A stretch of DNA of 64,000 nt. It comes from Ravibacter sp037191015 (lineage in GTDB: Bacteria; Bacteroidota; Bacteroidia; Cytophagales; Spirosomataceae). The stretch is from NCBI GenBank assembly GCA_037191015.1, contig JBBCKD010000014.1, positions 1-64,000 on the forward strand, read 5' to 3'. Under the pieces are notes generated by a model that saw nothing but the letters and a program-made list of their open reading frames with translations, searched no databases and was not told where the DNA came from. Both the position numbers and the translations under genes were made by a program. Shown in pieces: positions 1-7,584 of this stretch (within the stretch, counting starts at the first letter, position 1; every line of letters begins with the position of its first letter).

Positions 1-22
1 GCGGATGGGGTACCCCATCCGC
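1..22 (-). terminator. Perfect palindrome downstream of rpmA
   Basis: The first 22 bases are a perfect palindrome (half-site GCGGATGGGGT followed directly by its complement). It begins 29 bases past the rpmA stop and is the likely 3' hairpin of the rplU-rpmA transcript. No U-tract can be judged because the window edge cuts the far side. Confidence 0.5.
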
Positions 23-51
23 GCCGGCCGATTCCGAATGCAAAAAGTAAA

Positions 52-318
52 TTAAGCTTCCGCCGCTACAGGCTCAATGCTTACATATGACTTCCCGCCA
101 AAACGCTTCTGGAAAACCACCTTGCCCTCTGTCAGCGCAAACAGGGTATGGTCGCGGCCGATACCTACGTTCTTGCCGGCATTATGCCTGGTTCCCCTCT
201 GGCGCACAATAATGCTTCCGCTTTTAGCTAACTGACCGCCAAAAAGCTTTACCCCGAGGCGCTTGCTTTGGGAGTCACGGCCGTTTTTTGAACTACCTAC
301 ACCTTTCTTATGTGCCAT
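52..318 (-). CDS. rpmA: 50S ribosomal protein L27
   Basis: This is bacterial ribosomal protein bL27, whose N-terminus reaches the peptidyl-transferase centre of the large subunit. The 88-residue protein begins MAHKKGVGSSKNGRDS and has the family's conserved RQRGT and GVGxGRDHTLFA-type segments. It has no cleavable N-terminal extension like that of Firmicutes. It lies 41 bases downstream of rplU on the same strand, the usual L21-L27 operon, and shares the promoter before rplU. The length is normal and nothing is odd. Confidence 0.98.
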   Translation of the reverse strand: MAHKKGVGSSKNGRDSQSKRLGVKLFGGQLAKSGSIIVRQRGTRHNAGKNVGIGRDHTLFALTEGKVVFQKRFGGKSYVSIEPVAAEA

Positions 319-359
319 GATAATATCTGTTTAATAAGTTTATGAGTCCCGGATTTAAC

Positions 360-671
360 TTAAGCGAGAATATCGTCGATACGAACCTTGGTTAAAAGCT
401 GACGATGCCCGTTTTTCTTCCTGTAGCCTTTGCGACGCTTCTTTTTGAAAACAATTACTTTTTCACCTTTAAGGTGCTCAAGGATCGTACCTTTTACTGA
501 TGCCCCCGCTACGGCAGGCGCACCAATCTGTACATTACCTTCTGAATCCACCAGAAGTACCTTGTCAAAAACAAGTGCAGCGTCCGCATCACCTTCAAGC
601 CTATGCGTGAAGATTTCGCGGCCCTTCTCTACTTTAAATTGCTGACCTGCTATCTCTACGATTGCGTACAT
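360..671 (-). CDS. rplU: 50S ribosomal protein L21
   Basis: This is ribosomal protein bL21, a 23S rRNA-binding protein of the large subunit. The 103 residues begin MYAIVEIAGQQFKVEKG and end with the basic KKKRRKGYRKKNGHRQ segment that contacts rRNA. It is the first gene of the rplU-rpmA operon. A clear Bacteroidota promoter lies 38-68 bases upstream of the ATG. The length and start are those usual for the family. Confidence 0.98.
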   Translation of the reverse strand: MYAIVEIAGQQFKVEKGREIFTHRLEGDADAALVFDKVLLVDSEGNVQIGAPAVAGASVKGTILEHLKGEKVIVFKKKRRKGYRKKNGHRQLLTKVRIDDILA

Positions 672-708
672 GATTTGTTAAACTTTAATTTTATTGAAAT
701 TTAAGCCG

Positions 709-739
709 CAAAGGTACATAAACATAAAACAATTCCCAA
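709..739 (-). promoter_or_regulatory. Promoter of rplU-rpmA
   Basis: On the minus strand a TTG (739-737) is followed after 20 bases by TACCTTTG (716-709). This fits the Bacteroidota primary-sigma consensus TTG-N19/20-TAnnTTTG. Transcription would start near 702, about 30 bases before the rplU ATG. Confidence 0.7.
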
Positions 740-833
740 CAAAATACAGGCAATTATTTAAAAACCTCCGCTCCCCCTATTAAGCTGAGATAAAATTCGT
801 TATCTTTCCAAACCGGGTGACCAGACGGCCCCG

Positions 834-983
834 GTGTCCTATTTAATTCTGTTTAGCCTGAAAAGAAAATACCTCCCGGATGGAATCCTGGCGGCGCCTG
901 CGCTGGCATGCTTTTTTACCAATGTCCTGTACATCGTATATAGCCGTTCAGTAAAGAAACAAAATCAGGAATATTTTTGTTGA
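834..983 (+). CDS. Possible small membrane ORF or gene remnant
   Basis: A 49-codon frame with a GTG start. The predicted peptide has one hydrophobic stretch (DGILAAPALACFFTNVLYIV) between basic segments and ends KKQNQEYFC. The frame opens upstream to about 790 without a better start. The composition looks protein-like rather than random, so it may be a small membrane protein or the 3' remnant of a lost gene. It has no recognised family, and a possible promoter for the next gene lies inside its 3' end, which argues against it. Confidence 0.22.
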   Translation: MSYLILFSLKRKYLPDGILAAPALACFFTNVLYIVYSRSVKKQNQEYFC

Positions 984-1052
984 TTAATTCGCAAAGAGAA
1001 ACCTCCGTGGCTAAAGCCCGTAAATAACAGACATACAGCCAGCTACATTAGC

Positions 1053-1754
1053 ATGAAAAAGAAAAAAAACAAAATATCACCGTACATAGCCGCCATGATA
1101 ATCGGTGCATGCCTGGTCGTTGCGACTGCATGGATCGGGCTGCTCATGTCCGACCACCGTGTGGTGGAAGAGCCCTATACAGAGAGTACCCGTGACGTAC
1201 AGTCTACAGGAGGGTACCAGATTAAAAGCGAAGTGGCGGATTTTACACTTAAAAATGTAGACGACCAGACAGTTTCCCTAAGCAGGTATGCTTCCGGAAA
1301 AGGAGTGATCATCGTATTTACCTGCAACCACTGCCCTTTTGCCAAAGCTTATGAGGACAGGATACAGGCACTCGACACGAAGTTCAGACAGGAGGGCTTC
1401 CCCGTAGTTGCCATCAACCCGACCGACCCGACGGTCTATGAAGAGGACAGTTTTTCTAAAATGAAGCAGCGGGCTCAATCCAGGGGTTATTCCTATCCCT
1501 ATCTAGCCGACGATACCCAGGAAGTCGCCAGGAGATTCGGCGCTACCAAAACCCCTCATATCTTTATCCTCAGCAACGATAACGGGAAATTCATTGTCGA
1601 ATACATCGGCGCCATAGACGACAACCCGCAGGATCCCTCCGGCGTAAAAAGGCGCTATGCGGAAGAAGCCGTCAGTAACCTGCTGTCCGGAAAACCGGTC
1701 GCCACGAGCCTTACCAAAGCTATCGGCTGTGTGATCAAATGGAAGGACGCATAA
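1053..1754 (+). CDS. Thioredoxin-like (AhpC/TSA-type) membrane-anchored protein
   Basis: A 233-residue thioredoxin-fold protein. Residues 10-31 form one membrane segment after a lysine-rich start, so the fold should face the periplasm. The redox motif is Cys91-Asn-His-Cys94 (CNHCPFAKAYEDR), followed by the cis-Pro segment KTPHIFIL. A further cysteine, Cys226 in the C-terminal AIGCVIKWK, recurs in this subfamily. Related Bacteroidota proteins are annotated as thioredoxin family or alkyl hydroperoxide reductase-like; the substrate is unknown. The SMP-30-like gene follows after 19 bases, so the two are probably co-transcribed. Confidence 0.85.
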   Translation: MKKKKNKISPYIAAMIIGACLVVATAWIGLLMSDHRVVEEPYTESTRDVQSTGGYQIKSEVADFTLKNVDDQTVSLSRYASGKGVIIVFTCNHCPFAKAYEDRIQALDTKFRQEGFPVVAINPTDPTVYEEDSFSKMKQRAQSRGYSYPYLADDTQEVARRFGATKTPHIFILSNDNGKFIVEYIGAIDDNPQDPSGVKRRYAEEAVSNLLSGKPVATSLTKAIGCVIKWKDA

Positions 1755-1773
1755 AAACAGCACAATTCAATTT

Positions 1774-2676
1774 ATGCACGCAACCGGATTACTTTTACCT
1801 GTCCTTTTCCTGTCTGTATTAACTCCTTCCCCGGCTCAGGATACAAAAGATTTTACCACCCAGGGCGAATTTACCAAGAATTGCGAAGGACCCGCAGTCG
1901 ACCGCGAAGGGAACGTCTATGCCGTTAATTTCGCCCAGGACGGGACTATCGCCCAGGTCGACCGGCGCGGGAACACCAGCTTTTTTATCACGCTCCCTAA
2001 AAACAGTACCGGCAATGGTATCCGCTTCGGAAGCAGGAATACATTCTTCATTGCCGACTTCACCGGTCATAAGGTACTGAAAGCCGACCTCGAAAGCCGC
2101 GATGTTACCGAACTCGTGCATGAGCCCCGTATGAACCAGCCCAACGACCTGGCCATTACCGCGACGGGCCATATATTCTGTTCCGATCCCGACTGGGAAA
2201 AAGGGACCGGCCAGGTATGGCACGTCAGTCCTGCAGGCCAGGCCAGGCTCGTTGCCGAAAACCTGGGGACCACCAACGGCATCGAAGTGAGCCCTGACGA
2301 AAAAACACTCTATGTCAATGAAAGTACCCAGCGCAATATCTGGGCGTTCGATCTGGCTCCGGACGGAAGCCTGTCCAACAAACGACTGCTGATCTCTTTT
2401 CCTGACGGGTTGCTCGACGGGATGAGATGCGATATTAAGGGCAACCTGTATGTTACCCGCTACGACAAGGCCGAGGTAGCGATGATCTCGCCGGCAGGCC
2501 AGGTTTTAAGAACCGTCAAGACCAAGGGTACTAAAGTATCCAACATCTGTTTCGGAGGCTCAAACGGGAAAACAGCCTACATCACGCTGCAGGACAGGGG
2601 GTGTCTCGAAAAATTTAAAGTTCAGTACCCGGGAAGGGAATGGGCTATGATGAAAGCTTTTGCGAAAAAGAAGTAA
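1774..2676 (+). CDS. SMP-30/gluconolactonase/strictosidine-synthase-like secreted protein
   Basis: A 300-residue six-bladed beta-propeller protein with an N-terminal signal peptide (about residues 1-21). Family features are Glu38, the NG of TTNGIEVSPDE (Asn168) and the DG of LLDGMRCDIKGN (Asp215), which match the metal ligands and catalytic Asp of SMP-30 lactonases. It probably hydrolyses a sugar lactone or related ester in the periplasm; the substrate cannot be read from sequence. It sits between the thioredoxin-like gene and dgkA in one direction. Confidence 0.82.
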   Translation: MHATGLLLPVLFLSVLTPSPAQDTKDFTTQGEFTKNCEGPAVDREGNVYAVNFAQDGTIAQVDRRGNTSFFITLPKNSTGNGIRFGSRNTFFIADFTGHKVLKADLESRDVTELVHEPRMNQPNDLAITATGHIFCSDPDWEKGTGQVWHVSPAGQARLVAENLGTTNGIEVSPDEKTLYVNESTQRNIWAFDLAPDGSLSNKRLLISFPDGLLDGMRCDIKGNLYVTRYDKAEVAMISPAGQVLRTVKTKGTKVSNICFGGSNGKTAYITLQDRGCLEKFKVQYPGREWAMMKAFAKKK

Positions 2677-2678
2677 AA

Positions 2679-3059
2679 ATGCCCGACCTGGCTAAAGTCT
2701 TCAGGAGTTTCAGTTATGCCTTTAAAGGTATTATTTCCCTGTTCAGGGGTGAAAATAACGCCAAGATCCATCTTATCGCCGGCATCTTAGCCGTTGCTGC
2801 GGCTTTTTACCTGGAGCTCAGCCTTACCGAATGGTGTATCCTGATTATACAGATAGCCCTCGTCATCGCGGCGGAAGCTTTCAATACTGCCATTGAAAAA
2901 TTATGCGATATGATCAGCCCCGAAAAGCACCCCGTAATAGGAACGGTCAAGGATATTGCCGCAGGAGCTGTGCTCATAACCGCCATAGCGGCAGTAATTT
3001 CAGGGCTTCTCCTTTTCCTGCCCAAAATTCTGCAGCTGGCAGGTACCGGGTTCCGGTAG
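2679..3059 (+). CDS. dgkA: Diacylglycerol kinase (DgkA family) membrane protein
   Basis: A 126-residue integral membrane kinase of the DgkA family, which phosphorylates diacylglycerol or, in many bacteria, undecaprenol. The conserved motif EAFNTAIEKLCD (about residues 75-86) and KDIAAGAV (about 98-105) hold the catalytic Glu and metal-binding residues, and three membrane segments are evident. An in-frame start exists at 2640 inside the upstream gene, but the ATG at 2679, two bases after that gene's stop, fits the family N-terminus (MPDLAKVFRSFSYAFKG). Whether the lipid is diacylglycerol or undecaprenol cannot be decided here. Confidence 0.9.
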   Translation: MPDLAKVFRSFSYAFKGIISLFRGENNAKIHLIAGILAVAAAFYLELSLTEWCILIIQIALVIAAEAFNTAIEKLCDMISPEKHPVIGTVKDIAAGAVLITAIAAVISGLLLFLPKILQLAGTGFR

Positions 3060-3089
3060 AAACAGTTAATTTCAATCACACGGCACGCT

Positions 3090-3136
3090 CTGCGAAACTT
3101 GCAGTTTCGCAGGCTTATTCTCCCGCTTGCAGCGGG
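3090..3136. repeat. Two adjacent small hairpins with identical TGC loops
   Basis: CTGCGAAACT (3090-3099), loop TGC, then its exact complement (3103-3112). Ten bases further, CCCGCT (3122-3127), loop TGC, then AGCGGG (3131-3136). They follow the dgkA stop and may act as a terminator or belong to an intergenic repeat family. Confidence 0.5.
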
Positions 3137-3152
3137 GCGGGTCACACATCAT

Positions 3153-3174
3153 CACATTGCCACATTATCACATT
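3153..3174. repeat. Three copies of CACATT in 8-base steps
   Basis: CACATT occurs at 3153, 3161 and 3169, directly before the ATG at 3182. Short AT-rich tandem units of this sort are common between genes in Bacteroidota. No function can be assigned. Confidence 0.5.
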
Positions 3175-3181
3175 CACCAGC

Positions 3182-3637
3182 ATGCAATACCGGAAAATCC
3201 TTTTCAGCGCGATATTCATTTTCCTGGCCGCACCCGGCAGCATAATGGCTCAAGGCAGCTCTTTCCCTTTAAGCGATTACTCCGAAAAAACGATCTATCT
3301 CTACGGTCCGAACGGGTACATCAAAAACAACACCTACTATTCGGGACACAAGCTGCTGATGAAGGAGTTCAGCGTTTCTCCCGGCGGGCTCGAGCTGTAT
3401 GTACGCTCCCGGAGAAACAGGAATATTGCTCTGGCCGTTTCCCTTCTCGGCACTGCCGGATCATTGTACGCGCTGCTTAACCGGCACAAAGTTGACTGGC
3501 GGCCTTTCTTCTGGACTTCCCTCGGTACCGGTCTCATAGCCGCACCTATCAACATGACTGCTTCCAAACAGCTCAACCAGGCCGTCTGGCTCAGGAACAA
3601 GGATGTTTTAGCCGCTCCTTCCGATCCCGGTAACTAA
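3182..3637 (+). CDS. Hypothetical secreted or membrane protein
   Basis: A 151-residue protein of no recognised family. Residues 1-22 look like a signal peptide ending IMAQ. Two further hydrophobic stretches (about 78-93 and 105-117) flank a basic loop, so it may span the membrane twice. The reading frame extends upstream to 2903, but that part overlaps dgkA and reads as noise, whereas the ATG at 3182 opens directly into the signal peptide. It is the last gene before the iron operon and is separated from it by a regulatory region. Confidence 0.65.
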   Translation: MQYRKILFSAIFIFLAAPGSIMAQGSSFPLSDYSEKTIYLYGPNGYIKNNTYYSGHKLLMKEFSVSPGGLELYVRSRRNRNIALAVSLLGTAGSLYALLNRHKVDWRPFFWTSLGTGLIAAPINMTASKQLNQAVWLRNKDVLAAPSDPGN

Positions 3638-3661
3638 TAGCAGGCAGGCGACTTCCCCACA

Positions 3662-3735
3662 AGTCAATTATTTAGAATAAATATAAATTATATCTCAATA
3701 ATTTGACTGTTTATCCCCGCAATCGACTATTTTTG
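3662..3735 (+). promoter_or_regulatory. Promoter and candidate operator of the iron operon
   Basis: AGTCAATTATT (3662-3672) and AATAATTTGACT (3697-3708) form an inverted repeat with one extra T, enclosing an AT-rich core that begins TTTAGAATAA. The core resembles iron-regulator boxes of the Fur or DtxR type in this phylum, but the match is by eye. The right arm contains TTTG (3702-3705), 22 bases before TATTTTTG (3728-3735), a -33/-7 pair. A repressor bound to the repeat would cover the -33 element. The first imelysin ATG is at 3804. Confidence 0.4.
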
Positions 3736-3803
3736 CACTTTCATTTACCAGGTTTAGTCAGGGAAAGCAGGCGCTTCTTCCCGATTCCCAAATTTATTCA
3801 GTA

Positions 3804-4973
3804 ATGTACAGGACTTTATTTTTTCTTGCTCTGGGCGCTTTGATTACCGGTTGTGCCGGCAAACAGGAGCAACTCGGACAAAAAGTGGTGGAAAACTATG
3901 CCGATATAGTCTACGCCAGCTACGCCGACGCCGTCGACGGCGCGGTACATCTCCGCTCAGCCATTCATACTTTCCTGGCCGATCCGACCACCGAAACGCT
4001 GGAAGCAGCCAAAAAGGCCTGGATAGACGCCCGGCTGCCCTACCTGCAAACAGAGGCATACCGTTTCTACGACGGTCCTATTGACGGTGAAGACGGCCCG
4101 GAAGGTTATATCAATGCCTGGCCGCTCGACGAAAATTTTATTGACTATGTGGTAGACGAGGCGACAGGAAAACCTGTTTACGGTGGTATTATTAATAATC
4201 CTGCCGATTTTCCCGAGCTCACCGCCGATTTGCTGATCAAAGAAAATGAAGTACACGGTGAAGCCGATGTTAAGATCGGTTACCATGCCATCGAATTCCT
4301 GCTGTGGGGTCAGGACCTCTACGACGAAAGCGCCGGGAAGCGTCCTTATACCGACTACCTGACGGGCGCCGGCGCCACCGCTCCCAACGGCGAACGCCGC
4401 AAAGCCTACCTGCAGATAGTTGCCGACCTACTGGTCGATCATCTTACCGAAGTGCGCGACGCCTGGGAACCCGGGAGCACGTACCGGTCGGCATTTGTAA
4501 AGAAAGAGAATCTCGAAAGCTCCCTCACCAGCATACTTTCAGGTCTCGGCAAACTGAGCAAGGGAGAGCTTGCCGGCGAGCGGATGACGGTAGCCCTTGA
4601 AAACAAGGACCAGGAAGATGAGCACTCCTGCTTCTCCGACAATACGCACAATGACATCATTTACAATCAATTAGGGATCCAGAATGTCTATCGCGGCAGC
4701 TATAGAAGGACAGACGGCTCCGAAATAAACGGACCCGGCTTTGCCGACCTGGTGGCACTGAAGGACAAGGCGTTGTCACAATCGATCGACGATCATATCA
4801 CCAAAACCCTTGTAGCGACAGAAGCCATCCCTGCCCCGTTTGACCAGGCCATTATCCATCAACCCGGAAAAGTTCAGGCCGCTATCAGGGAGCTGCGTGC
4901 ACAATCCGATGAAATTCAGAATATTGCACAGGCAATAGGCCTCATACTGGTTATCCCCGAAACAAACGAATAA
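3804..4973 (+). CDS. Imelysin family lipoprotein, iron-uptake associated
   Basis: A 389-residue imelysin (peptidase M75 / iron-regulated protein A-like) lipoprotein. The signal peptide ends in a lipobox, ITGC, with Cys17 as the lipidated residue. The imelysin motif GxHxxE is intact at Gly159-Tyr-His161-Ala-Ile-Glu164 in IGYHAIEFLLWGQD. Known members (IrpA, EfeO/Algp7-type) act in the periplasm or at the outer membrane in iron uptake; peptidase activity is doubtful for most. It is the first gene of the presumed operon, with the di-haem protein next and a second imelysin after that. Confidence 0.9.
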   Translation: MYRTLFFLALGALITGCAGKQEQLGQKVVENYADIVYASYADAVDGAVHLRSAIHTFLADPTTETLEAAKKAWIDARLPYLQTEAYRFYDGPIDGEDGPEGYINAWPLDENFIDYVVDEATGKPVYGGIINNPADFPELTADLLIKENEVHGEADVKIGYHAIEFLLWGQDLYDESAGKRPYTDYLTGAGATAPNGERRKAYLQIVADLLVDHLTEVRDAWEPGSTYRSAFVKKENLESSLTSILSGLGKLSKGELAGERMTVALENKDQEDEHSCFSDNTHNDIIYNQLGIQNVYRGSYRRTDGSEINGPGFADLVALKDKALSQSIDDHITKTLVATEAIPAPFDQAIIHQPGKVQAAIRELRAQSDEIQNIAQAIGLILVIPETNE

Positions 4974-5033
4974 TGTCAATTGCCTTTCATCCCTCCTGTA
5001 TGGCACCTGGATTGCAGAGGGAAAACGCCGGTC

Positions 5034-6425
5034 ATGTCGCTCCTGAAAAAGATTAGCATCTGGTTTACCTTTATTTCGCTGTTGATCCCGGTGGCCTGTC
5101 ACCGCTTATCTCCCGAAAAAGATGAGGAATTGTCGGGCGGAAAGGAAGGGACGGTCTTTCTCAGATCGGTCGATGCCTTCGGGCAGCCGTTTGGCAGCCT
5201 TACCCATGAAGAGATCCGGAAATTCCAGATCGGGAATTCCCTTAACAGGAATAACTGGGTAGCGGCGCCCTCTTCTACTACCGCCCGCGACGGCCTTGGG
5301 CCATTGTTCAATGCTTCGGCCTGCGCCGGCTGCCATGCGCGCGACGGGCGGGGGTTGCCGTTCAACAGCGCGGGACAGCCTACCCAGTCGCTCCTTTTCA
5401 GGCTGTCTGCCTTCGATCATACAGGGCAGGTTATGCCAGAGCCGGTATATGGCGGTCAGCTCCAACATCAGTCCATAGCCGGGGCTACCCCCGAAGGTAA
5501 GGTTAAGATCACTTATGAAGAGCAAACGGGAAGCTATCCTGACGGTACGCCTTATAGCCTGCGGAAGCCTTCTTACGAGATAGAAAATCCGGGGTATGGC
5601 CCCATGCATTCGTCCCTTATGGTCTCCCCGAGAATAGCGCCCCATATGGCGGGAATAGGGCTGCTCGATGCAGTGGAGGAAAGCATCATCCTTGAAATGG
5701 CCGATCCGGACGACAAAGACGGCGACGGAATTTCGGGAAAGCCCAATTATATATGGGAAGTGAGGCGGCAAAAAAAGGCTATCGGGAAGTTCGGATGGAA
5801 AGCAAATGAGCCTACGGCCGAACAACAGATCGCCTCCGCATTTGTCAACGACATGGGCATAACCTCGGCCATCTTCCCAACGGAGGCACTGTCGGAAAAG
5901 CAGGCGGTGCTGTATGCCGGATTGCCCGGCGGCGGAACCCCCGAGCTGGAAGAAAACGCTCTCGAACATGTCGTTTTCTATATTCGCACGCTGGCTGTAC
6001 CGGCGCGCCGCGATTGGGAAAATACGGAGGTGCTGAAAGGAAAGGAGCTTTTCAATAAGGCCGGCTGTACCTCCTGTCACCGGCCCGAAATGACGACAGG
6101 CCGGGATGTCGCCCCAGGATACCTGGCCGCGCAGACCATCCGGCCTTATACCGATCTTCTTCTCCATGATATGGGAGAAGGGCTAGCCGATAACAGGCCC
6201 GACGGGGACGCGGATGGAAATGAATGGAGGACAGCGCCTCTCTGGGGCATTGGCCTGCAGAAGACAGTAAGCAAGCACACTTTTTTCCTCCACGACGGGA
6301 GAGCCAGGAACATCGAGGAAGCCATCCTTTGGCATGGAGGCGAAGCAGAAAAGGCTAAAAACAATTTTAAGACACTTAAAAAGAAAGATCGCGAACTGGT
6401 GATCCGGTTCATAGAATCTTTGTAG
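5034..6425 (+). CDS. Di-haem oxidoreductase (DUF1111, thiol oxidoreductase-like) lipoprotein
   Basis: A 463-residue c-type cytochrome of the di-haem DUF1111 family. Haem motifs are Cys97-Ala-Gly-Cys100-His101 and Cys345-Thr-Ser-Cys348-His349. The N-terminus is a lipoprotein signal (IPVAC, Cys22). An in-frame start exists at 4980, but the ATG at 5034 gives the proper signal peptide. Such proteins are encoded beside imelysins in many Gram-negative bacteria and are distantly related to MauG and cytochrome c peroxidases. A role in oxidising or reducing iron, or a partner protein, at the envelope is inferred from context. Confidence 0.9.
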   Translation: MSLLKKISIWFTFISLLIPVACHRLSPEKDEELSGGKEGTVFLRSVDAFGQPFGSLTHEEIRKFQIGNSLNRNNWVAAPSSTTARDGLGPLFNASACAGCHARDGRGLPFNSAGQPTQSLLFRLSAFDHTGQVMPEPVYGGQLQHQSIAGATPEGKVKITYEEQTGSYPDGTPYSLRKPSYEIENPGYGPMHSSLMVSPRIAPHMAGIGLLDAVEESIILEMADPDDKDGDGISGKPNYIWEVRRQKKAIGKFGWKANEPTAEQQIASAFVNDMGITSAIFPTEALSEKQAVLYAGLPGGGTPELEENALEHVVFYIRTLAVPARRDWENTEVLKGKELFNKAGCTSCHRPEMTTGRDVAPGYLAAQTIRPYTDLLLHDMGEGLADNRPDGDADGNEWRTAPLWGIGLQKTVSKHTFFLHDGRARNIEEAILWHGGEAEKAKNNFKTLKKKDRELVIRFIESL

Positions 6426-6437
6426 CGGATAAAAAAG

Positions 6438-7541
6438 ATGCGACTTTATCATAACATTCCGACATACTGCATATTGCTGGCTGCAGGTCTTATCGTTTCG
6501 TCCTGCGGGGAAAGCAAACGGGAAATCCGGAATACCGACAGGAAAGCGGTCCTCGACAGCATTACGAAAGAGGTGATCCTGCCGGCGTTCGAAGATTTTG
6601 CCGGTCGGACGGATTCCCTTCTTGAGGCTGCGAAGGTATTTGCCGGAAAGCCTGATAAGGAATCACTGGAACAAGTCCGCCGCCAGTGGCAGAATGCCGC
6701 CGTGTCATGGAAGATAGCCGGTACCTATTCTTTCGGCCCTGTAGACGATCATTTTTTATCAGGCGCTATCGACTATCCCGGCGTTCACTACCCGAACATC
6801 GAAAAAAGCATTAGCACCGGAACCGTAATAGATGATTCCTATATAGAGTCGAGAGGAAGCAGCCTGAAAGGACTGAAAGCGATAGAGTATCTTCTCTATA
6901 AAAATACTTCCGGCGACTCAGTCATACGTGACTTTGTCTCATCTCAGAAACGGCGCGAGTACCTTTCCGCCCTGGCATCTAACCTGGCGACACAGGCTGA
7001 CAAGGTTCTCGAAGCCTGGAAAGGCACTGATGCGCCTTTTGCCGCCACTTTTACAAACGCCGACGGAAGGGACATCAAAAGCTCGCTTAGCGTCCTGGTC
7101 AATAAGTGCGTTAGCCAGGTAAATCTTATCAAGGATGAACGGCTCGCCGTACCGCTCGGCATGAGGAATGGCGGGAACCCCGATCCGGCATCTGTCGAAG
7201 GCAGGTTGAGCGGTGCTTCCCTGGCGCTTATCAGGAGCGAAATAGCAGGGGTTCAGAAATGTTTTGGCGATGAAAAAACCGCCGGTCTGTACACGCTCCT
7301 GGACCAGCTGGATGCCAGGTACGGCGATCAGCCGCTCAGCCTTGCGATCGCCGGCCAGTTTGCCGAAATAGACCGGGCATCAGGATCGATCAGCATGCCC
7401 CTGGATGCAGCTATAACGCAGGAGACCGAAAAGGTCAAAGACTTTTACAACTCCCTGAAGAAGCTCCAGGTGCTGATCGGTGTCGATGTCGTTAACCAGC
7501 TCGGCATTATTCTTACCTTTAGCGATAATGACGGAGACTGA
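6438..7541 (+). CDS. Second imelysin family lipoprotein, variant motif
   Basis: A 367-residue imelysin-type lipoprotein (lipobox VSSC, Cys23). It aligns with the family around SWKIAGTYSFGPVDD and at the GxHxxE position, but that motif reads Gly145-Leu-Lys147-Ala-Ile-Glu150: the histidine is replaced by lysine. The ATG is 12 bases after the di-haem stop. Two imelysins with a DUF1111 gene between or beside them is a recurrent arrangement; here only the first copy keeps the full motif, so the second may have a structural or binding role. Confidence 0.85.
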   Translation: MRLYHNIPTYCILLAAGLIVSSCGESKREIRNTDRKAVLDSITKEVILPAFEDFAGRTDSLLEAAKVFAGKPDKESLEQVRRQWQNAAVSWKIAGTYSFGPVDDHFLSGAIDYPGVHYPNIEKSISTGTVIDDSYIESRGSSLKGLKAIEYLLYKNTSGDSVIRDFVSSQKRREYLSALASNLATQADKVLEAWKGTDAPFAATFTNADGRDIKSSLSVLVNKCVSQVNLIKDERLAVPLGMRNGGNPDPASVEGRLSGASLALIRSEIAGVQKCFGDEKTAGLYTLLDQLDARYGDQPLSLAIAGQFAEIDRASGSISMPLDAAITQETEKVKDFYNSLKKLQVLIGVDVVNQLGIILTFSDNDGD

Positions 7542-7584
7542 TCTCTGATTTACAATTTAATCCGAAAACCAATTTATACGCGAT

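Larger units (their letters stand above)
672..1052. other. Divergent intergenic region, rplU to thioredoxin-like gene
   Basis: These 381 bases hold the rplU promoter on the minus strand and a lone -7-like element TATTTTTG (972-979) that could serve the plus-strand gene at 1053, without an obvious -33 partner. A short open frame (834-983) is listed separately. I see no RNA gene or riboswitch. Confidence 0.5.
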
